Under the pieces are notes generated by a model that saw nothing but the letters and a program-made list of their open reading frames with translations, made no database searches and was not told where the DNA came from. From DATEJJ01 sp039649115 (lineage in GTDB: Bacteria; Actinomycetota; Actinomycetes; Mycobacteriales; Micromonosporaceae), in contig JBBWZQ010000363.1 in NCBI GenBank assembly GCA_039649115.1, forward strand, positions 1-25,490: DNA of 25,490 nt, read 5' to 3'. A program made the translations under genes and the position numbers. Positions 1 to 7,182 of the stretch are shown piece by piece. The number at the start of each line of letters is the position of its first letter. Position 1 is the stretch's first letter.

Positions 1-9
1 GGGGACAGC

Positions 10-480
10 CTAGCTTGGCAGCGCCGGCAACTCGTGGGACTTTTCGTAGTCGGCGATCTCGGCGATGCGGCGGGCGTGCCGCTCGTCGCCGGAGAAGGGT
101 GTGGCCAGGAAGGTCCGGACGATGCCGGTCGCCTCGTCCAGCGTGTGCTGGCGGGCGCCGATGGCGACCAGGTTCGCGTCGTTGTGCTGCCGGGCCAGGA
201 ACGCGGTCTCGGTGTTGTAGGACAGCGCCGCCCGCACCCCCGGCACCTTGTTCGCCGCGATCTGCTCCCCGTTGCCCGAGCCACCGATCACGACACCGAG
301 GCTGCCCGGGTCGGCCACCACACGGGCGCCGGCCACCAGGCAGTACGGTGCGTAGTCGTCCTGCGGCTCGTACCGGGCGGCCCCCACGTCGACCACCTCG
401 TGCCCCTCGGCGGCGAGACGGCTGGCGAGGTGCACCTTCAGTTCGTAGCCGGCGTGGTCGGAAGCTAGGTAGACGCGCAT
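10..480 (-). CDS. rpiB: Ribose-5-phosphate isomerase B (RpiB/LacA family)
   Basis: Cytosolic enzyme of the pentose phosphate pathway that interconverts ribose 5-phosphate and ribulose 5-phosphate. The 156-aa length is normal. The N-terminal SDHAGYELK segment (residues 7-15) is the phosphate-binding signature, and GGSGNGEQIAANK (66-78) forms the active-site loop. E72 sits where the M. tuberculosis enzyme uses a glutamate as base, instead of the cysteine of the E. coli type, so this is the actinobacterial Glu subtype. The start is ATG at 480. A purine-rich GGAGATGAGAG stretch just upstream overlaps the stop codon of the DUF1015 gene, whose TGA lies only 12 nt before this start, so the two are very likely co-transcribed. 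In M. tuberculosis rpiB (Rv2465c) likewise lies beside the Rv2466c-type gene. Identification by recalled family sequence is firm. Confidence 0.95.
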   Translation of the reverse strand: MRVYLASDHAGYELKVHLASRLAAEGHEVVDVGAARYEPQDDYAPYCLVAGARVVADPGSLGVVIGGSGNGEQIAANKVPGVRAALSYNTETAFLARQHNDANLVAIGARQHTLDEATGIVRTFLATPFSGDERHARRIAEIADYEKSHELPALPS

Positions 481-492
481 GCCGGCAGTCTC

Positions 493-1695
493 TCATCTCC
501 CGGCCGGCACCTGCGCCGCGACCAGCCCGGCGCGGGCCTTCGGGGTGAACCAGGTGCTCTTGCGGGGCAGCTTCAGCCGGGCCAGGTTGACCGCGACGAA
601 GTCCGGTACCGACACCGGGGCGATCAGCACGGCCAGCTCCGCGCGGCCCGCGCCCACCTCGCCGGCCAGCCAGCCGGCCGGGTAGTCGCCGCCCACGTAC
701 GTGATCCGCTTGTCGCCCGCGTCCAGGCCCAGCGCGTCGCGCAGCAGTACCCGCTCCACCAGCGCGTGGTCGAGGTTGTCGACGGCGCTGCCGCCGGGGT
801 CCGCCGGGAGGGTGACCGCGTACCCGCCGCCGCGCGTGTACAGCACGACGGTGCCCCGGGTCGCCGGCACCGCGATCTCCGCCGCCGGCCGCACCGAAGC
901 TCCCGCGGCGGCCAGCCGGGCCAGCAGCTCGTCGACCGGCAGCGTCAGCTCCCCCACCAGCCGGTTGTAGGGCTGGATCGCCACCGAGGCCGGCGTGGTC
1001 ACCACGGCGAGGAACCGCGGCAGGCCGGCGGTCTGCGCGGCCAGGCTGCGGTGGTTGCCGTCCGCCACCACCAGCTCGCCGCCGCCGGCGAGGGCGAGGA
1101 TCTCGTCCTGCGCGGTACCCGGGCCCAGCGGCCAGACCTCGTGCAGCCGGCCGGCCTGGTCGGCGTCGGCGACGGCGGGGGTACCGGCCCGCGCCGTGGC
1201 CCGGGCCAGCGCCTCGTGCAGCGCGTCCCCGCGCGCGGTCTGCAGCAGCAGCACCGGCGAGAGCAGGTGCTCGATGGCGCGGGCCAGCGCCACGCGCTCC
1301 CGCACCTTCTCCGGGAACACGTCCTCGTTGCGGATCACCAGGCCGGGCTCGTCCGCGCTGGTGGAGATCTGGTCCGTGTCGACCATGGCCCACACCCCGT
1401 ACCCGATCCCGTCCGGCCCGCTGATCCGGTACAGCGCGACGGTCTCCTCGTGCGGGCGGTACCGGCCGGCCGCCTGGGCGGCGCGCAGCCGGGCCGCGGC
1501 GGCGGGCAGGGCGGCGGTGAACGAGGTGCCCAGGCTCTCCGGCGCGAGGTGCGGCATCTCGATGGCGAGCGCGCTGTCCGGGTTGCCGGCGATGATCGCG
1601 GTGATCTCCGCGTCGTCGGCGAACTCGTCGTAGTTCTGCGCGCCGGTACCTCCGGCGGAGAGCCAGGCGCGGGCGATGGGATGGGCGATCCTCAT
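493..1695 (-). CDS. DUF1015 family protein, function unknown
   Basis: Predicted 400-aa soluble protein of the DUF1015 family. The N-terminus carries the family pattern HPIARAW followed by an NYDEFAD segment. Further in, VADGNHRSLAA corresponds to the ADGHHR/ADGNHR motif that is the most conserved part of the family. No signal peptide or membrane segment is visible. The biochemical role is not established to my knowledge; related proteins are sometimes encoded next to serine-biosynthesis genes in other phyla, but nothing here supports that link. I place the start at ATG 1695 because the conserved HPIARAW begins right after it; an in-frame GTG at 1704 adds three residues. Neither start has a convincing Shine-Dalgarno. 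It lies 12 nt upstream of rpiB on the same strand and 51 nt downstream of the acidic hypothetical gene. Confidence 0.85.
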   Translation of the reverse strand: MRIAHPIARAWLSAGGTGAQNYDEFADDAEITAIIAGNPDSALAIEMPHLAPESLGTSFTAALPAAAARLRAAQAAGRYRPHEETVALYRISGPDGIGYGVWAMVDTDQISTSADEPGLVIRNEDVFPEKVRERVALARAIEHLLSPVLLLQTARGDALHEALARATARAGTPAVADADQAGRLHEVWPLGPGTAQDEILALAGGGELVVADGNHRSLAAQTAGLPRFLAVVTTPASVAIQPYNRLVGELTLPVDELLARLAAAGASVRPAAEIAVPATRGTVVLYTRGGGYAVTLPADPGGSAVDNLDHALVERVLLRDALGLDAGDKRITYVGGDYPAGWLAGEVGAGRAELAVLIAPVSVPDFVAVNLARLKLPRKSTWFTPKARAGLVAAQVPAGR

Positions 1696-1746
1696 GCCCG
1701 CCACGCTACCGACGGGTGCCCGGGGCCACCGCGAGCGGGTGCCCGG

Positions 1747-2169
1747 TCAGATCCGGCGGCGGGCGCGGCGCGACCGGGGCATGCCGGCCACCGCCAGCGC
1801 GCCGGTGCCGAACCCGGCCGGGGTGAACACGGCGGGAGCGATGAAGCTCGGCATGCACTCGCCGTACCCCCGCATCACCGCGCAGGGTTCGTCGGGTGCG
1901 GGATGGTCGGAGCCTTCGTCGCCCTCGGGCCCGCTCCCACTGGCCGGCGCCGGAAGTTCCTGTGCCGTCACCACGACCGGCGCGGCCAGCAACTCGACCA
2001 CCTCCGGCGGGAGGTTCTGCCAATCGGTGGCCGCGACCGCCCAGCGGGAGCCGCCGCGACTGGCGGCGACGTCCTCGGCCGCCATCTCGCCGGCCGCGAT
2101 CTCGCCCGCGAGGCCCGCGTCCGGCGAGGCCTCCGGATGCTCGTCATAGATCTCGTGATCGACGCTCAT
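1747..2169 (-). CDS. Hypothetical acidic protein with basic, hydrophobic C-terminus
   Basis: A 140-aa protein I do not recognise. Residues 1-60 or so are acidic and Ala/Glu-rich. A central part contains RWAVAATDWQNLPPEVVELL and a short hydrophobic AAPVVVTAQ stretch. The last third has two cysteines seven residues apart (PCAVMRGYGECM), then a weakly hydrophobic Ala/Gly/Phe segment of about 25 residues ending in a strongly basic RSRRARRRI tail. That tail could act as a membrane anchor followed by a cytoplasmic basic patch, but the segment is marginal. It lies between two convincing genes on the same strand, 57 nt after the stop of the DsbA-like gene, with third-position GC like its neighbours, which supports it being real. 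No clear ribosome-binding site precedes ATG 2169. Confidence 0.6.
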   Translation of the reverse strand: MSVDHEIYDEHPEASPDAGLAGEIAAGEMAAEDVAASRGGSRWAVAATDWQNLPPEVVELLAAPVVVTAQELPAPASGSGPEGDEGSDHPAPDEPCAVMRGYGECMPSFIAPAVFTPAGFGTGALAVAGMPRSRRARRRI

Positions 2170-2226
2170 ACCATGGCAACGAGGGCGCCGCCCGTCTGTG
2201 ACGGGCAGCGCCGAGGTCCGCCGAGG

Positions 2227-2859
2227 TCAGCCGAAGTCCGGCCGCGCGTCGCGGGTGCGCTTGATTTCATAGAATCCGGGGGTACCGGCGACGAGCAGCA
2301 CTCCGTCCCACAGCCGCCCCGCCGCCTCGCCCTTGGGTGCGGGCGTCACCACCGGGCCGAAGAACGCGATCTGCTCGCCGGCGCCCGGCCCGGGTGCGTG
2401 GATGACGGGAGTGCCCACGTCCAGCCCCACCGGCGCCATGCCCGCGTCGTGGCTGGCCCGCAGCGCCTCGTCGTACTCGGTCGAGTCGGCCGCGCCGGCG
2501 AGCGCCGGGTCGAGCCCGACCGCGGTCAGCGCGTCCACGAGGAAGTCCCGGTCCGGCTCCCGCCGCTCCAGGTGGATCCCGGTGCCCATCGCGGTGTACA
2601 GGTCGCGCAGCACGGCGTTGCCGTACTTCTGCTCGGCGGCGATGGCGACCCGCACCGGTCCCCACCCCTTGGCCAGGCCGGCCCGGTACTTCTCGGGCAG
2701 GTCGTCGCGGTTCTCGTTGAGTACGGACAGGCTCATGACGTGGAACCGGATGTCGACCGGGCGCACCCGCTCGACCTCGAGCAGCCATCGCGAAGTGAGC
2801 CAGGCCCAGGGGCAGCGGGGATCGAACCACATGTCGGCGGTGATCCGCTCAGCGGTCAT
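2227..2859 (-). CDS. DsbA-family oxidoreductase, mycothiol-dependent nitroreductase (Rv2466c) homologue
   Basis: A 210-aa thioredoxin-fold protein clearly homologous to M. tuberculosis Rv2466c, a SigH-controlled, mycothiol-dependent DsbA-like reductase that activates some nitro prodrugs. Shared stretches include DMWFDPRCPWAW near the N-terminus, HVMSLSVLNENRDDLPEKYR, GWGPVRVAIAAEQKYG and VGLDVGTPVIHA with its cis-Pro region, and KGEAAGRLWDG near the end. C16 is the expected nucleophile, but the second cysteine of CPWC is alanine (A19), giving a CPWA site. I recall this monothiol version from Streptomyces relatives too. No signal peptide, so cytosolic. ATG 2859 is supported by a full AGGAGG six bases upstream (2866-2871). 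It is divergent from pepN, as in M. tuberculosis. No SigR/SigH-type GGAAT-GTT promoter was found by eye. Confidence 0.92.
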   Translation of the reverse strand: MTAERITADMWFDPRCPWAWLTSRWLLEVERVRPVDIRFHVMSLSVLNENRDDLPEKYRAGLAKGWGPVRVAIAAEQKYGNAVLRDLYTAMGTGIHLERREPDRDFLVDALTAVGLDPALAGAADSTEYDEALRASHDAGMAPVGLDVGTPVIHAPGPGAGEQIAFFGPVVTPAPKGEAAGRLWDGVLLVAGTPGFYEIKRTRDARPDFG

Positions 2860-2875
2860 GACGCGCCTCCTGCGA

Positions 2876-2898
2876 GGGGGGTCGGGGCGGGGTCGGGG
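2876..2898 (+). promoter_or_regulatory. G-quadruplex motif upstream of the Rv2466c-like gene
   Basis: Four runs of at least four guanines lie on the plus strand at 2876-2881, 2884-2887, 2889-2892 and 2895-2898, separated by loops of only TC, C and TC. Short-loop, four-layer motifs of this type are the most stable intramolecular G-quadruplex class. The motif starts five bases beyond the Shine-Dalgarno of the minus-strand DsbA-like gene, so the G-rich strand is the template strand of that gene's leader. Folding in the cell is an inference. Confidence 0.6.
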
Positions 2899-2950
2899 TC
2901 ATTACCGGAAGTCTTTCTCGGTGCGAGGGTGCCCGCGACATGACCCGACC
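2891..2950. repeat. Imperfect inverted repeat overlapping the G-rich motif
   Basis: GGTCGGGGTCAT at 2891-2902 can pair with ATGACCCGACC at 2940-2950, giving 11 base pairs with a single bulged G around a 37-nt loop. The left arm uses the last two G-runs of the quadruplex motif, so the two structures are mutually exclusive. A smaller hairpin, ATGCG/CGCAT at 2970-2974 and 2982-2986, lies further towards pepN. All are in the divergent promoter region between the DsbA-like gene and pepN. Confidence 0.55.
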
Positions 2951-3055
2951 GTGACGTGGGCCACTTCGAATGCGTTTAGTCCGCATGGAAGACTTTGGGT
3001 GAAGAGCGCCCAACCGCGACGGGGGCCGCGCGATCAGGTGGATGGAGACGACGAG

Positions 3056-5626
3056 GTGGCTGGAGTTCGCAACCTGAGGCACGCGGAGGCGATCGAGCGC
3101 GCCCGGCTGCTCGACGTGACCGGTTACGACATCACCCTCGACCTGACGGACGGCACCGGTGGGCCCGGCGAGCGGGTGTTCCGCTCGATGACCGAGATCA
3201 CCTTCGAGTGCCGGGAGCCGGGCGAGCAGACCTTCGTCGAACTGGCCGCGGAGCGGATCCGGGCGGTCACGCTCAACGGCGACCCGCTCGACACGGCGCA
3301 CTGGTCGGCCGAGCACGGCCTGACCCTGCCCGCCCTCGCCGAGCAGAACGTGCTGGTGGTCGACGCCGACTTCGCCTACTCCCACAGCGGCCAGGGGATG
3401 CACCGCAGCGTGGACCCGGTGGACAAGGAGGTCTACCTCTACAGCCAGTTCGAGACGGCCGACGCGCAGCGCGTCTACGCCTGCTTCGACCAGCCCGACC
3501 TCAAGTCCGTGTACACCTGGCACGCGACGGTGCCGGAGCACTGGACGGTCGTGTCCAACATGCCGGTCGACCGCATCGCGCCCGCGCCCGACGGCACCAA
3601 GACCGTCCACTTCGCACAGTCGGCGCGGATGAGCACCTACATCACGGCGCTGTGCGCCGGGCCGTACCACGAGGTGCGCGACGGGTACAACGGGATCGAT
3701 CTCGGCATCTACTGTCGCCGGTCGATGCAGCAGTACCTGGATCCGGCGGACATCTTCCTCGTCACCAAGCAGGGCTTCGAGTTCTTCGCCGAGCAGTTCG
3801 ACTTCGGCTACCCGCTGCCAAAGTACGACCAGGTGTTCGTACCGGAGTTCAACGCCGGGGCGATGGAGAACTTCGGCTGCATCGTGCACGCCGAGCAGTA
3901 CTACATCTTCCGGTCCCAGGTCACCGACTTCGAGTACGAGAACCGCGCCAACACGATCCTGCACGAGATGGCGCACATGTGGTTCGGCGATCTCGTCACC
4001 ATGCGGTGGTGGGACGACCTGTGGCTCAACGAGTCGTTCGCCGAGTGGGCGAGCCACTGGTGCAACGCGAACGCGACCCGGTTCACCGAGGCGTGGACGA
4101 GCTTCCTGTCCGTACGGAAGAACTGGGGGTACCGGCAGGACCAGCTCTCCTCGACGCACCCCGTCTACACCGAGATGCCCGACGTCGCCGCGGTCGAGGT
4201 GAACTTCGACGGCATCACCTACGCCAAGGGCGCCAGCGTCATCAAGCAGCTGGTCGCCTACGTCGGTGAGGAGGCGTTCCTGGCCGGACTGCGCGACTAC
4301 TTCCGCCGGCACGCCTGGGGCAACGCCACCTTCGAGGACCTGCTCTCCGCGCTGGAGGCCGCCTCCGGCACGCCGCTGCGCAAGTTCTCCGCGCAGTGGC
4401 TGGAGACGGCGCAGGTCAACATCCTGCGCCCCGAGCTGGCCATCGACGAGGCGGGCAACTACACGAGCGTCGCGGTACGGCAGGAGGCGCCGGAGAGCCA
4501 CCCCACCCTGCGTACCCACCGCATCGGCGTCGGCCTCTACGACCTGCGCGGCGACAGCCTGGTGCGCCGCGAGCTGGTGGACATCACCATCGACGGCGAC
4601 TACACCGAGGTGCACGAGCTGGCCGGCAAGCCGGCGGCGGACGCGCTGCTGCTCAACGACGACGACCTGAGCTACACCAAGCTGCGGCTGGACGACCGCA
4701 CCCGGCAGACCATCGTCGGGCACCTGGCCCGGCTGGACAACTCGCTGGCCCGGGCGCTGTACTGGAGCGCCGCCTGGGACATGGTCCGCGACGGCGAGCT
4801 GGCCGCCCGCGACTACCTCACGCTGATCTGCGGCAGCCTGCCCGCCGAGCGGGACATCAGCCTGGTCACCGCGAGTCTCAGCCAGGCGCAGGGCGCACTC
4901 ACCCACTACGCCGACCAGGCCTGGGCACCGACCGGGTGGACCCGGCTCGCGACCACCGCGCGGGCCGCCGTGGCGGCGGCCGAGCCGCGCAGCGGTCTGC
5001 AGCTGGCCTGGGCCCGGGGGTACGCGTCGGCCGCCCGCTCACCCGGCGAGCTGGCCGTGCTGCGGGGCTGGCTGGACGGCGAAGGGGTACCGCAGGGACT
5101 CGCGATCGACACCGAGCTGCGCTGGCGCCTGTTGCAGTCCCTGGCCGCCAACGGTGCCGCCGGCGAGACCGAGATCCAGGCGGAGCTGGACCGCGACCGC
5201 ACCGCGAGCGGCGAGCGGCAGGCCGCGCTGGCCACCGCGCTGGTCGCCACGCCGGCCACCAAGGACGAGACGTGGCGCCGGCTGACCGGACCGGAGGCGC
5301 TGCCCAACTGGCTGCAGCGCTCGCTCCTGCTGGGCTTCCAGCACTCGGCCCAGCTCGGGCTGACCGCGCCGTACATGCCGGCGTACTTCGCCGTGCTCGA
5401 CGAGATCTGGCGCACCCGCGACAGCGAACCGGCCCAGGAGTTCGTGGAACTCGGCTACCCGGCGCTGCAGGTGAGCCAGGCGACGCTGACCGAGACGGAC
5501 GCGTGGCTGGCCGACACGAGCCGGCCGGCACCGCTGCGCCGGCTGGTCCACGAGGGACGGGACGGTGTGGTACGGGCCCTGCGTGCCCGGGCCCGGGACG
5601 CGGAGTCGGAAGCCGCGGCGGCCTGA
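3056..5626 (+). CDS. pepN: Aminopeptidase N (M1 zinc metallopeptidase)
   Basis: Cytosolic M1 aminopeptidase that removes N-terminal residues from peptides; 856 aa, the usual size of the actinobacterial enzyme. Visible motifs are the exopeptidase signature GAMEN (268-272), the zinc site HEMAH (303-307) with the third ligand E326 in WLNESFAEW, which is the HExxH-18-E spacing, and the catalytic Tyr389 in GITYAKGASVIKQL. The C-terminal half is the helical ERAP1-like domain. The reading frame is open far upstream, so the start must be chosen. GTG 3056 has GGAG eight bases upstream (3044-3047) and gives the family N-terminus with NLRHAEAIERARLL; a GTG at 3038 is the alternative. Its 3' end lies 10 bp from the convergent DUF5130 gene. 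The orthologue in M. tuberculosis, Rv2467, has the same neighbours. Confidence 0.97.
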   Translation: MAGVRNLRHAEAIERARLLDVTGYDITLDLTDGTGGPGERVFRSMTEITFECREPGEQTFVELAAERIRAVTLNGDPLDTAHWSAEHGLTLPALAEQNVLVVDADFAYSHSGQGMHRSVDPVDKEVYLYSQFETADAQRVYACFDQPDLKSVYTWHATVPEHWTVVSNMPVDRIAPAPDGTKTVHFAQSARMSTYITALCAGPYHEVRDGYNGIDLGIYCRRSMQQYLDPADIFLVTKQGFEFFAEQFDFGYPLPKYDQVFVPEFNAGAMENFGCIVHAEQYYIFRSQVTDFEYENRANTILHEMAHMWFGDLVTMRWWDDLWLNESFAEWASHWCNANATRFTEAWTSFLSVRKNWGYRQDQLSSTHPVYTEMPDVAAVEVNFDGITYAKGASVIKQLVAYVGEEAFLAGLRDYFRRHAWGNATFEDLLSALEAASGTPLRKFSAQWLETAQVNILRPELAIDEAGNYTSVAVRQEAPESHPTLRTHRIGVGLYDLRGDSLVRRELVDITIDGDYTEVHELAGKPAADALLLNDDDLSYTKLRLDDRTRQTIVGHLARLDNSLARALYWSAAWDMVRDGELAARDYLTLICGSLPAERDISLVTASLSQAQGALTHYADQAWAPTGWTRLATTARAAVAAAEPRSGLQLAWARGYASAARSPGELAVLRGWLDGEGVPQGLAIDTELRWRLLQSLAANGAAGETEIQAELDRDRTASGERQAALATALVATPATKDETWRRLTGPEALPNWLQRSLLLGFQHSAQLGLTAPYMPAYFAVLDEIWRTRDSEPAQEFVELGYPALQVSQATLTETDAWLADTSRPAPLRRLVHEGRDGVVRALRARARDAESEAAAA

Positions 5627-5631
5627 GCCGC
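5618..5631 (+). terminator. Small hairpin around the pepN stop codon
   Basis: GCGGC (5618-5622) and GCCGC (5627-5631) flank a CTGA loop that contains the pepN TGA stop. There is no U-tract, as is common in GC-rich genomes, and the stem is only five pairs, so termination here is a weak suggestion. It is the only structure in the 10-bp gap between two convergent genes. Confidence 0.25.
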
Positions 5632-5636
5632 GCGAA

Positions 5637-6041
5637 CTACTCCTTGCCGGCCTGGTCGGCGAGCTGGGAGATGCCGGCGACGATGCCGCCCGCGAGGTTT
5701 CCGCCACCGAACGCCGCGGCCATCGACAACGCGGCGAGCTTGGCCGACCGGTCCGGGATGCGCTTGCGGGCCCGGGCGCCGGTCACGATCTCCAGTACCC
5801 GCTGGTTCGGCGAGACCGCCACGAGTACCGCCTCGTCGACGCGGCCGAGCTGGGCGTGCAGCTTCTCCGCGTGCCCCCGTACCGGCTCGTCGAGGTCGCC
5901 GACGTAGACGCTGAAGACGAGGCCGGTGGAGTCCTCGGCGAGGCGCAGCGCCTCGTCCAGTCGCAGCAGTTGGGGCGTGGTGAACGGCCCGTCCAGCACC
6001 TCTGGCCGACCGGTCAGCTTCGCCGCCTCACCAGCTGTCAC
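5637..6041 (-). CDS. DUF5130 family protein (Rv2468c-like)
   Basis: A 134-aa actinobacterial protein matching the DUF5130 family as I remember it. Core landmarks are GPFTTPQLLRLDEALRLAE, GLVFSVYVGDLDE and AVLVAVSPNQRVLEIVTG, followed by a Gly/Ala-rich helix that looks weakly membrane-associated (AAFGGGNLAGGIVAGISQLA). Function unknown; the alternating strands and the VAVSPNQR motif resemble the TPM-type fold, which is an inference. I prefer GTG 6041 as start because a strong GGGAGG (6047-6052) lies five bases upstream; a GTG at 6059 would add six residues but would place that sequence inside the gene. The chosen start overlaps the upstream small membrane gene by 14 nt, indicating translational coupling. 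M. tuberculosis Rv2468c also sits directly downstream of pepN in the opposite orientation. Confidence 0.85.
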   Translation of the reverse strand: MTAGEAAKLTGRPEVLDGPFTTPQLLRLDEALRLAEDSTGLVFSVYVGDLDEPVRGHAEKLHAQLGRVDEAVLVAVSPNQRVLEIVTGARARKRIPDRSAKLAALSMAAAFGGGNLAGGIVAGISQLADQAGKE

Positions 6042-6339
6042 TTGCGCCTCCCGTTTCACCGTACTGTACGGTCACCGGTTCGTCGCCCACCGCATCGGTC
6101 CCGCCCGCCTCCAGGGCCGGCTTGGCGGTCCCGGCCGTCACGGCGTGCGCGGTGGGGCTGGCCGGGACCCCGTGCTCGCGGGCGGCCACGAACCACACCG
6201 GGGCAAACGCGAACGGCCGGCCCGGCCGGTACCGCTTGCTGGCGCGGCGGCCACCGGCCCCGTAGACAAGGGCATAGACGGCCGCCACGATGGCGGCCGG
6301 AATTCCGGCGAAAATCAGCAGCGTCTCTGCGATGGACAA
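6028..6339 (-). CDS. Small conserved membrane protein (YRPG motif)
   Basis: A 103-aa protein with one N-terminal transmembrane helix (about residues 4-27, LLIFAGIPAAIVAAVYALVY). A basic segment follows, RRASKRYRPGRPFAFAPVWF, then a polar, probably disordered tail. I recall small actinobacterial proteins with the same one-helix plus YRPGxxW-PVWF layout, but no assigned function. The start is TTG 6339: an in-frame TGA lies only two codons upstream and no ATG or GTG follows until well inside the helix, so TTG is the only sensible initiation codon. The ribosome-binding site is poor. It overlaps the DUF5130 gene by 14 nt and follows the HNH gene by 129 nt, so the three probably form one transcript. 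Confidence 0.65.
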   Translation of the reverse strand: MSIAETLLIFAGIPAAIVAAVYALVYGAGGRRASKRYRPGRPFAFAPVWFVAAREHGVPASPTAHAVTAGTAKPALEAGGTDAVGDEPVTVQYGETGGASDSW

Positions 6340-6468
6340 AGCTCAACGCCCCAGCCTCAGAGGGACACGAACGGATCAACCGTAGCGGAGACCTCCACCG
6401 GATACCTCGCCGGGGTTTGGGGCTCGCTGGCTGGTCCGCTTCGCGGGGCGCGCTGGTGCGGCTCGCGG

Positions 6469-6996
6469 CTACGCGGCTTCGGGGAGTTCCAACCAGTTGG
6501 CCCATCGGGGGTCGGGGGTACGGTGGCCGAGCACGCGCCAGGCCAGGCCCTTGGGCGCGGCGGGCGGCGCCGGCAAACGCCAGCCGAGTTCGGCTGGCGT
6601 TCGATCACCCTTGCTGTGGTTGCACCGGGCGCAGGCGGCTACCACGTTTTCCCAGGAGTGCCGCCCGCCCCGGCTGCGTGGCAGCACGTGGTCTATGGTC
6701 TCGGCCGCACCCCGGCAGTAGGCGCAGCGGCCGCCGTCGCGGGCGAAGATCGCGCGACGGGACAGGCCGACGTGGGTGCGGTAGGGTACCCGGACGTACC
6801 GGGTCAACCGGATCACCAGTGGGACCGGCAGGGCCTCCCGGGCACTGTGCAGGAAACCGTCGCCATCGGCCACGCACACGGCCTTCGTGGCGAGCACGAG
6901 AATGGCGGCGCGACGCACCGACACGACACACAGCGGCTCGTACGTCTGGTTGAGTACCAAGGCTGCCGAGCCCGGCGTGCGTCGTATGTCAGGCAT
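6469..6996 (-). CDS. HNH endonuclease-domain protein (Rv2469c-like)
   Basis: A 175-aa protein. Residues 10-75 form a conserved N-terminal region (LVLNQTYEPLCVVSVRRA, then VIRLTRYVRVPYR). Residues 80-130 are a zinc-finger HNH domain: C91-x2-C94, D102-H103 (the catalytic DH pair), N117, C122-x2-C125, N126 and K129. All canonical residues are present, so DNA cleavage or nicking is plausible, but no substrate is known for this family. The C-terminus ends with a WANWLELPEAA motif. The reading frame is open far upstream; ATG 6996 is chosen because it has AGAGGG at a suitable distance and gives the family-like MPDIRRT start. It is divergent from the MscS gene and heads a probable operon with the small membrane and DUF5130 genes. 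The order matches the M. tuberculosis Rv2469c-Rv2468c pair. Confidence 0.9.
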   Translation of the reverse strand: MPDIRRTPGSAALVLNQTYEPLCVVSVRRAAILVLATKAVCVADGDGFLHSAREALPVPLVIRLTRYVRVPYRTHVGLSRRAIFARDGGRCAYCRGAAETIDHVLPRSRGGRHSWENVVAACARCNHSKGDRTPAELGWRLPAPPAAPKGLAWRVLGHRTPDPRWANWLELPEAA

Positions 6997-7069
6997 CGTT
7001 CTCACCCTCTTTGGGCCGTCCCGGTCTGGTCTCCGCCCTTGTCCGGACACTACTCGTGGCCCCAATAGT

Positions 7070-7106
7070 CCCCGATTGATCCGGGGATTGCACGTACTAA
7101 TCGGGG
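7070..7106. repeat. Inverted repeat in the HNH/MscS divergent region
   Basis: CCCCGATT (7070-7077) and AATCGGGG (7099-7106) form a perfect 8-bp inverted repeat with a 21-nt spacer. The spacer includes CCGGGG (7081-7086), which can pair with the same left arm, and GGCCCCAATAGT (7058-7069) can pair imperfectly with ACTAATCGGGGCC (7096-7108). The segment is therefore able to form several competing hairpins. It lies between the divergent HNH and MscS starts, a position suited to an operator or promoter. It is less GC-rich than its surroundings. Confidence 0.5.
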
Positions 7107-7182
7107 CCGCGACGGTAAACCCTGGGTGACGCCGCCCGCATCGGCCGGCCAGGTACGGGGCGGATTCGGCGACGGGCGGGGC

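Noticed and set aside
6340..6468. Three GCGGCT copies (6458, 6465, 6473) and a CCGC-TTC-GCGG hairpin after the HNH gene
   Set aside because: The copies partly encode the HNH C-terminus, the spacing is irregular and the stem has four pairs. It is too weak to call a repeat element or terminator.
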